The translations under genes and the position numbers were made by a program. The notes under the pieces were generated by a model that ran no database searches, was not told the DNA's origin, and was given only the letters and a program-made list of their open reading frames with translations. This document shows positions 56,559 through 64,000 of a DNA stretch of 64,000 nt, in pieces. The first letter of the stretch is position 1, and the number at the start of each line of letters is the position of its first letter. Source of the DNA: Coriolopsis trogii (taxonomy: Eukaryota > Basidiomycota > Agaricomycetes > Polyporales > Polyporaceae); contig JAHYIO010000028.1 of NCBI GenBank assembly GCA_020543525.1, positions 744,001 through 808,000 of the forward strand. The letters run 5' to 3'.

Positions 56559-58621
56559 ATGGACTCCTCCCTTGACGACGAAAAAACAAGCAACATCACT
56601 GATGACCAGATTCACGAATCCGCGACGACTACTAGTACTCCCACAAAACGAGTCCAAGGATGGGTGAAAAGAAGCACCGAATTCCTCGCCCACTGGGGGA
56701 TAGAGACAAATGGGTGGGTTCACGCTCTCGACACAAATTACTTGGAAGCTGAGTTAAGCGCATCTATCAGAATTGATCCCATACTACCAGACGACAGAAC
56801 CGACACCAAGCTCTATCAAATGTTCTTCGTGTGGTTCTCTGCTAATGTCAACATTCTGGCGTACGTGAACTTTCGCGATACGTGCGCAAGTCACTGTACT
56901 CATTGATATCCGGCGTGATAGCTTCGGTACTGGCACCGCTGGGCCTGCATTCTTCGGCCTCGGGCTGCGAGATACGCTCCTCGTTCTTCTTGTTGTGGAC
57001 TTGTTGTATGTTTGATCTTCCTCCTATTGGCTCGATTATCTCACGAGCGTCTAGAGCTTGTGCCATACCGGCCTACTTGTGAGTTACGACATTGACCATG
57101 CGAGTATGACTGAAACGGCTGTAGTGCCGTCTTTGGCCCCAAGCTAGGGATGCGTTCAATGGTGCTTGCGCGCTATTCGTGGGGGTACGTGGTGTCATAC
57201 CTGAAGTTTGTCCAACGTGTGAACGACGCCCATGATTCCATAGGTATTACGGCTCCATAATCCCCAGCGCCTTCACCGTTTTCTCTATGCAGGGGTTTTT
57301 GATTCTGAACTGCATAATCGGCGGTCAAACCTTGGCTAGCGTCTCGGACCACCTCAATGATACTCTCGGGATAGTTATTATCGGTGTAATCTCACTAGTG
57401 GTATGTTCGCTCGAACCCTCAGTGCCCCACAGAAGTTTGGCTGATGAAACTGCAGGTGACATTCTTTGGTTACCGCGTCATACACTGGTGCGTAAACGAA
57501 ACGCTGCCCCTCAGCGGCAGCTGAGCCTTTCTTCCCACAGGTATGAAACAGTGGCATGGATTCCTGCCGTACTTGCTTTTATTGTCATGCTTGGAGTGGG
57601 CGGAAAGCACCTCGGAAGCAGCGTACCAGCTGGGGAACGTGCTTCTGCGGCGTCCGTGCTGTCTTTCGCTACAACCGTTGCTTCCAGCGTGATTAGCTGG
57701 TGCATGATGACCCCCGACTATGGAGTGTATCATACAAACAAGGCTTCCAGGTGAAGAGAGACCTTGGATCTTGCTTACGGTACGAGAGGCTGATAAATCG
57801 TCAGCACGAGAGTCTTCGTCTACAGCTACGCCGGCTTCCTCTCGGCGAGTGTGAGTGCCTCCGATACGTCTCTCTCCCTACCTTTTCTGACACTCCTGGT
57901 AGCTGGTCGCTCACATGCTTGGCGCAGCCTTCGCAGCGGCCGCGCCTGCTGTCCCCGCGTGGGAAGCGGGTTTTGACAACGGCAACAGCGTCGGCGGTCT
58001 CGTCCAGGCCATCCTTTCCCCCGCAGGAGGTTTCGGCAAGTTCCTCACAGTCCTGATCGCGCTATTCATCCCGAGCGCGTGCGCCCCGACAATGTACACC
58101 TTCGCGTCCAGCTTCATGACGATCCATGCGTGGTTCGCTCGGGTACCACGATACGTGTACACGATCGTGTCGGAGGCGATGTGAGTCTCAGGGCTTGCAT
58201 AATATCTCGGCCCTCGTGCGCTGACTTTCGTTTGTCTACTCCAAGACTGATCCCGGTAGCTATCGTTGGGGCGACGCACTTCTACGACACATTCGTGGAT
58301 ATCCTGAACGTCATCGGTTACTGGAGCACAGTCTTCGCGGCGATCGTGCTCGTCGAGCACTTCGTGTTCCGCAAGAACGACTGGACGTTATACGACCTCT
58401 CCCAGTGGTCGAAGCCAAAGGAGCTCCCTCTTGGCATCGCAGCCATACTTGCGTTCCTCTGTGCGTGTGGCATCATCGTGCCGTGCATGGCGCAGGTGTG
58501 GTACACCGGCCCGATTGCGAATGCCGGCACTGGCGACATTGGGGTCTTGGTGGGCTTTGCGTTGGCTGCTATCGTTTACCCTGGCTTCAGGGCTGTAGAA
58601 CGGGCGGTGTGGCGGAGGTAG
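56559..58621 (+). CDS. Purine-cytosine permease (NCS1 family, Fcy2-like)
   Basis: Plasma-membrane symporter for cytosine and purines. Ten exons: 56559-56860, 56922-57005, 57055-57078 (24 nt), 57125-57184, 57244-57400, 57456-57487, 57541-57750, 57805-57850, 57903-58180, 58246-58621; 522 residues, close to yeast Fcy2. The N-terminus is cytosolic and charged. About 12 hydrophobic segments follow. Family blocks: FFVWFSANVNILAFGTGTAG, FGPKLGMRSMVLARYSWGYY, NCIIGGQTLASVS, WYETVAWIPAVLAFIVMLGV, DYGVYHTNKAS and AIVGATHFYDTFVDILNVIG. A broken copy lies just downstream (59151-59998). Confidence 0.95.
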
Positions 58622-59150
58622 GCATTCATGTCGTAGAAGAATAGAGTTGGAATCCAGCGTGTTGCTTTTTGGGACGCTTTGGGTGATGAGGAGTCCGTGA
58701 TGTCTGGTTTGGTACGTGATTACCTCCATCGTGCGCCGGATTTGGCTCAACGCTGACTCAAACGCAGTCATGAATGTCAGATTTACGCCTTGGGGAATAT
58801 GACCTGCGAAGTGGGGTTCTGGAGTTACTGAAAATCGACGCCACATGGAGATTAGGGCCACCCCTTCTCCGAGTATGAGGAGCGCGACCACCGCCTCCTT
58901 GTGTGCCCTTTCGCCGCGATATCGAATACTCTCGACGACCAAGAGAAGACAAGTACACGACTTATCGTTGCTGATGTGACCACCCGTTGGCTCTTCAAGA
59001 TAGAAGGTCGGATACGGATGTTTAGATGTTACTACTAACCTTCCCCCCGACCTGGGGTGTGGAGAAGAGCGGGTAAGTTGGCATTCGTGCCTAATCCAAC
59101 TGGCAATGTCAATATACGCTGTTGGTTGCTCATGACACTCACGAGACACG
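58622..59150. other. Spacer between permease gene and its broken copy
   Basis: 529 bp without recognisable features. The 5' part of the duplicated permease is not visible here. Confidence 0.5.
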
Positions 59151-59998
59151 ATCGAACCCGTCCTGCCGGAGGACAGAAAAAACACTAGGCTATACCAGAT
59201 CTTCTTCGTCTGTTTCTCCGGCGAGTCTTACAACCTTCCAACTTGAATATCAACATCCTACCGTGCGTATCATGTTCATGACTACTGAGCAACTAGCGTA
59301 GCCTAACTGACTGGAGTGTACACAGCCACGATCAGCTTCTAACAGGGGTTGCCGGTCCTGCCTTCCTTGGATTGGGTTGATGATAGTGCGCTGGTACGTT
59401 ACGTCGTTGAGATCATGTGTGTGGACGAGTCGCTACGATTTTGGGTTCGTACGGCGTTGACTTAATATATGAACCTCCAGGACTTGCGTTTTCCCTGCTT
59501 ACAAAGGTCGTGCGCGACCTCGTGCCATCGTGGTGGCTAACACTGCAGCTTGCTCATAGTATAGTCTTCGGCCTGGGAATGCCGTCTATGATCGTAGCTG
59601 ATACTCATTAGGGTAAGTCCTTTGGAATGTATCAGGTACCTGACTGACATGGACGTCCAACGTCTGCAGATACTATGGAGCGATGATATCCAGCGCATTG
59701 ACCGCATTCTCGATGCAAGGCTTTGTGACCATTATGGGTGGCCAAGCACTTGCTAGTTGCTTGCTAGCGTCGCTAACCATCTTGACGATACACTTGGAAT
59801 CGCGTCTCGCATCCATGGTCATGCATTCATGCTTGGAGAGGGCGGGAAGCACCTCGCGTATCTGCCTCCCAGTGAGCCAGCCTCTGCTGCAGGCATTATC
59901 TCGTTCGGGACCACAATACCATCGACTGTCGTAAGCTGGCACGTGCACAACATGACATCCGACTACGGCGTGTACCACACCAGTAGGGCGTCGAGATG
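59151..59998 (+). pseudogene. Truncated tandem copy of the purine-cytosine permease
   Basis: Pieces align in order with the gene at 56559. IEPVLPEDRKNTRLYQIFFV (59151 on) matches IDPILPDDRTDTKLYQMFFV; then GVAGPAFLGLGL (59346 on), SIVFGLGMPSMIVAD (about 59560), YYGAMISSALTAFSMQGFV (59671 on), VANHLDDTLGIAS, GEGGKHLAYLPP and TSDYGVYHTSRAS (ending 59998). Between them are insertions, a deletion of the region corresponding to the FFGYRVIHWYETVAWIP segment, and frame changes. The N-terminus and the last five or so membrane spans are missing. It cannot encode a transporter. Confidence 0.9.
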
Positions 59999-60420
59999 AG
60001 TGCATGTCGCCAATGCGCTGTAACCTAACCTGAAAATGAACGCAACGCTGCGCAAAATTGTTCCCATATACGGGATTCGTCGTCGGTACTAGTTCACCGT
60101 GACGCTGCTGGCTGCAGCGTAGGATGACGACAGTATGCTCATTGTGAACGGTACCTCTTTTGCTAGGAGCAGGGCAGCTCCTGCTATCCCTGCAGGCTGG
60201 ATCTCGTGTTGAGAGTAAGAAGAGGTAGTTGAAGGTGGCCACGATGATGTAGTAGTCTAAAAGTATATCTACGCGGTATTTCTCGCGTAGATCTGGCCGC
60301 GCGTGCTGGGCGCCCCGATCGCGTCGAGGGCGAGTGAAGTTGTGTCGCGTCACTGGTTGCGCGCGACCGTCGCGACTGCAACCTCGGTGCTCGGACGACA
60401 GACGACGGCGTCGGGCGTGG
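59999..60420. other. Intergenic region upstream of prolyl-tRNA synthetase
   Basis: Contains the promoter of the synthetase gene. The long minus-strand ORF here is discussed under rejected items. Confidence 0.5.
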
Positions 60421-60603
60421 ATGCTGGCCTCGCGGGTTGTCTGGCGGCGGAGTGCTGGGCTAGCACGCACCGTTCTATCGCGGCATCTGATAACATCTCC
60501 TCCCACCAAACTTATCGAGTCAAGACCGCAAAGCGCCGGGTGCTCTGCCCGTCCCTCTCCCCGCTCTCTCCTGCCCTCCCCCAGAACCCTCCATACGGCC
60601 GCG

Positions 60604-63195
60604 ATGTCCCTGGAATCAATAACACAGTCTCTCTCCAAGCTATCCATCACCCCGGCCGCCACCGTATCCCACGGCGCAACCAACTCCCCTGCGTCCTGGC
60701 GCGAGGCCCTCGAGGGTAGTTCATCTGCCCCGAAAGACTTCGAGCTCGTCAAAACGCTCATCTACAAGCCCAAGACTGCGAAGACGGCCACCCCCGTGCC
60801 TGTCTTCCTGATCACACGAGAAGCGACGGATGTTCCCTCTGGAGCACTCGGCAAGTCTCTCAACTTGAAGGACCTCCGTCTCGCGTCCGAGGACCTGCTG
60901 CAGGAGTTCTTCAGCCTCGACAAAAACTCTCGTGAGTGGTCTTTTCTTTGCTTGAGTTGCGCCCAAGTTGTACTTGCTCCGTATATCCTGTCCATAGCAT
61001 TCACAGCGGGAAGTCTTGTAAAACATTGTACTGATATGCTGTCTCAGTTTCCCCCCTCGCTATCACCTCCGAAACGTACCCGAAAATCACAACTGTCATC
61101 GACTCTTCCATTGCGACCTCAACATCAACGTTTGCCGTCCGAGGTCTATCTTCCGATTCTACAGTATTCCTCTCAGGCAAAGATCTCTATGCGTACGTTA
61201 AGCAGTTTGCCACAGAAGGCGCCCCTACCCTTCATGAAGTCGACATTGCCTCCTTACAAACCACCGCTGCTGCCGCCCCAGTGAAGAAGGAGAAGGAGGA
61301 AGCGAAGATCGAGGGTGCCATTCAGATCGCCATTGGTGTCAAGAAGGAGGTCGACTTCCCGACGTGGTACACCAACGTCCTCATCAAGGCGGATATGCTG
61401 GACTACTACAACGTCAGTGGGTGCTATATTCTGAGACCATGGTCATACAGCATCTGGGAGACCATTCAAGGTGCGCAAGTGCGACAATAGGGAAAGAAAG
61501 GTTGCTCATCTTCCGTGTAGAATGGTTCAATGAGAAGATCAAGGCTATGGGTGTCCAGAACTCGTATTTCCCAATGTTCGTGTCGTCTAAAGTACTGGAG
61601 CGAGAGAAGGATCACGTTGAGGGCTTTTCTCCCGAGGTCGCATGGGTTACACGAGCGTAAGTCTCACCTCCGGTCTCTACTATGTGAAGTGACTCATACG
61701 GCCGGCATCGTAGAGGACAGTCAGAGCTTGAGGAGCCTATCGCTATCCGTCCAACATCCGAGACTGTCATGTACCCTTGTAAGTTCTTACTTTTCGAGCG
61801 TCGACCCTCGTTCCTCAACGTGCATATGCATACAGACTATGCCAAATGGATCCAAAGTCACCGAGACCTCCCACTCAAGCTGAATCAATGGAACAGTGTT
61901 GTCCGGTGGGAGTTCAAGAACCCCCAGCCTTTCCTCCGAACTCGCGAGTTTCTCTGGCAAGAGGGCCACACGGCCCACCTAACAAAACCCGAGGCGGACA
62001 AGGAGGTGCTCGAGATTCTCGACCTCTACCGCCGGGTGTACGAGGAGCTCCTCGCTGTCCCCGTAATTCCCGGAGTGAAGTCTGAGAAGGAGAAGTTCGC
62101 CGGGGGGCTGTACACGACGACCGTTGAGGGCTTCGTGCCCACTACCGGCCGTGGCATTCAGGGCGCGACCTCGCATTGTCTCGGCCAGAACTTCTCCCGC
62201 CCGGAGATGTTCAACATCTTCGTCGAAGACCCGAACGACCCCTCAGGCCAGGGCAAGCTCTACGTCTGGCAGAACTCGTGGGGTCTCTCGACGCGCACCA
62301 TCGGCGTCATGGTCATGATCCACGGCGACAACCAGGGGCTTGTGCTCCCCCCGCGCGTCGCGTCCATCCAGGTCGTCGTCGTCCCCTGTGGGCTGACCGC
62401 GAAGTCGACGCAGGAGCAGCGCAAGGCCGTCAACGACGCCTGCGCCGATCTCGCCGCCACCCTCAAGAAGGCTGGCATCCGCGCCCAAGCCGACCTGCGT
62501 GAGGGCTACACCCCCGGCTACAAGTTCAACGACTGGGAACAGAAGGCGAGTCGTCCTCTCCGCATGTCCCTCTCCCGTGCTGCATATCCCCCACTGACAC
62601 TTAACTCGCCCTTGATCCTTCCAGGGTGTCCCGCTCCGTCTCGAAATCGGCCCCGCCGACCTGGCCAAGGAGCAAACGCTCAGTGCACGGCGCGACACCG
62701 GCGCCAAGTCCCCGGTCCCGCTCAAGGACATCGCGGGCAGCGTTCAAACGCTGCTCGACACCATCCAGGCGGACATGTTCAAGCGCGCGCAGGATGTGTA
62801 CTTCTCGCGCCTGCGCGAGATCACCCGCTGGGAGGACGTCGTGCCGACGCTCGACGACAAGTGCGTCGTCGTCATCCCCTGGTGCGAGACGGAGGCGTGC
62901 GAGGACGACATCAAGGAGCGCAGTGCTCAGGCGTGAGTGTCCCCCCTCCCCCCTTATACGTCACTTTTCAAGAGATCACTTGATGTCGTATTGTGTCGTG
63001 AGACGGGTTCGCTGATTTAGTTCGCTATACTACAGGTCCGAGCCGACGGACGAGCGTGCACCCTCGGCCGGTGCAAAGTCTCTCTGCATCCCTTTCGACC
63101 AATCCCGCTGGCCCAAGATCGAGCCCGGCGTCACCAAGTGCGTTGGATGCGGCAAGGACGCGAAACGCTGGACCATGTTCGGCCGTTCGTACTGA
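60604..63195 (+). CDS. Prolyl-tRNA synthetase, eukaryotic type with N-terminal YbaK-like domain
   Basis: Charges tRNA-Pro. Seven exons: 60604-60931, 61048-61470, 61521-61656, 61714-61778, 61836-62545, 62625-62932, 63036-63195; 709 residues, close to yeast YHR020W (688). The first 200 residues resemble the YbaK/ProX editing-like domain ([20 protein letters not shown]). The catalytic core has [74 protein letters not shown] and [12 protein letters not shown]. The C-terminal zinc-binding region has [18 protein letters not shown]. The intron after 62545 has a GC donor. The frame is open upstream, and ATG 60421 would add a 61-residue arginine-rich extension. Confidence 0.97.
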
Positions 63196-64000
63196 GCGGT
63201 CTCTTGGCTCATCATCGTCGGCGTAGTCAGATCAGCAGTAGATATTCGCAGAAAGTGTACGCATAAATGGGCATGGTATGATGAGGGCCGTCGTCGTTTT
63301 GCTATAGGTACCGGTCATCGATAATAGATCAAAAAGTCAATATCAATGGTTATTGACCACTTGAGCGGCGTACACAACTTGGAGAGCACAAGGCCTAATG
63401 CAGGCTACGAATGACTTGTGTATTTATTTCTGTTGTGATTGTGATTCTCCAATGATGTGCGTGAGCCTTCCACTGGGCAATAATCGTAGTACAGTACAAA
63501 GCAAAAGACACAGAAGGTGGACATGCGGGTTGGCTGACAGTAGTGGCGGTCATAACATACGTATGCGTAGTGCGTGTGCGGCGGCGAGACTGTACGTAGC
63601 TGTAAGGAGCTGTAGACGTAGGTGTGAGGCGAGCCGCGCCGCGTGGGGGGACTACGCAGGATCTACTGTGCATCTAACGCGAATGAGGTGGAAAGTGATG
63701 GGGAATAGATAGATACACGTGATGGTGTGGGCATGAATTGGAACATAGATGGCGGGAGACTGGAGAATGCAAGGGTCAAGGATGGGCGGAGGGCAGGGTT
63801 GATATCAGTGTCGACGATCAGAACCCAGGAGGGCATGCACGGAGACGAGGCGACGGAGTCGTGAAGGATATGGGACGGGAGAGAGGCGATCGCAGAGAAG
63901 ACATCAAGATGGAAATATACAGCGTGTGGGGTGACAGAGTAATGATTAGGACAACAATAAACATCATGCGGGTATGCAGATAGGCGAGTTTTGACTTCGA
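63196..64000. other. 3' flank of prolyl-tRNA synthetase, no gene recognised
   Basis: Short ORFs only. Purine-rich G/A stretches occur near the right edge, which may be the control region of a gene outside the window. Confidence 0.5.

Noticed and set aside
59673..60761. 362-codon minus-strand open frame
   Set aside because: It overlaps both the permease relic and the first exon of prolyl-tRNA synthetase on the opposite strand, is Arg-rich with no family resemblance, and is best explained as antisense openness in GC-rich DNA.
1..64000. CRISPR arrays, rRNA genes, LTR retrotransposons or DNA transposons
   Set aside because: No regularly spaced repeats, rRNA blocks, reverse transcriptase or transposase motifs or matching long terminal repeats were seen by reading; a repeat-finder run would be decisive.

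Overview
This is nuclear DNA from a filamentous basidiomycete, most likely an agaricomycete (polypore-like wood decayer). Genes are split by many 45-70 nt GT-AG introns, third codon positions are GC-rich, tRNA genes carry introns at position 37/38, and several proteins (CYP53 benzoate hydroxylase, an unusual G-alpha class, lineage-restricted unknown families) are typical of Agaricomycetes. Splice sites were read by eye. For almost every conserved gene the exon lengths sum to a multiple of three and rejoin recognisable protein motifs, so these models are firm except where stated.

Layout. 0-8 kb: a CYP53 P450 cut by the left window edge, an F-box-like protein, tRNA-Gly(GCC) and a CCDC6-like coiled-coil protein. 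8-13 kb: gene-poor, with one small orphan gene behind a clear TATA box. 13-19 kb: an exomer ChAP protein diverging from aspartate kinase. 20.6-21.2 kb: an intron-containing tRNA-Arg(TCG) with an inverted 5'-half pseudogene copy. 22-24.4 kb: a 13-exon G-alpha gene with 21, 4 and 6 nt exons and Ser at the catalytic Gln position. 24.4-32.9 kb: an accessory stretch with decaying members of agaricomycete-specific families. 33-46 kb: HMG-CoA reductase, a D-2-hydroxyacid dehydrogenase, a TOK-type potassium channel, orotate phosphoribosyltransferase and a Derlin. 46.3-51.3 kb: a divergent pair encoding a biotin carboxylase-BCCP protein and a carboxyltransferase, together apparently a cytosolic two-subunit acyl-CoA carboxylase. 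51.7-64 kb: an oxysterol-binding protein, tRNA-Val(CAC), the GPI-GlcNAc transferase catalytic subunit, a purine-cytosine permease with a broken tandem copy, and prolyl-tRNA synthetase.

Most genes are housekeeping genes in no obvious pathway cluster. The only pair that clearly works together is the divergent carboxylase module, separated by 228 bp. Sterol synthesis (HMG-CoA reductase), sterol/lipid transport (OSBP), ERAD (Derlin), exomer and GPI-anchor functions are present, but nothing in the sequence links them. No CRISPR array, rRNA or intact transposon was seen.
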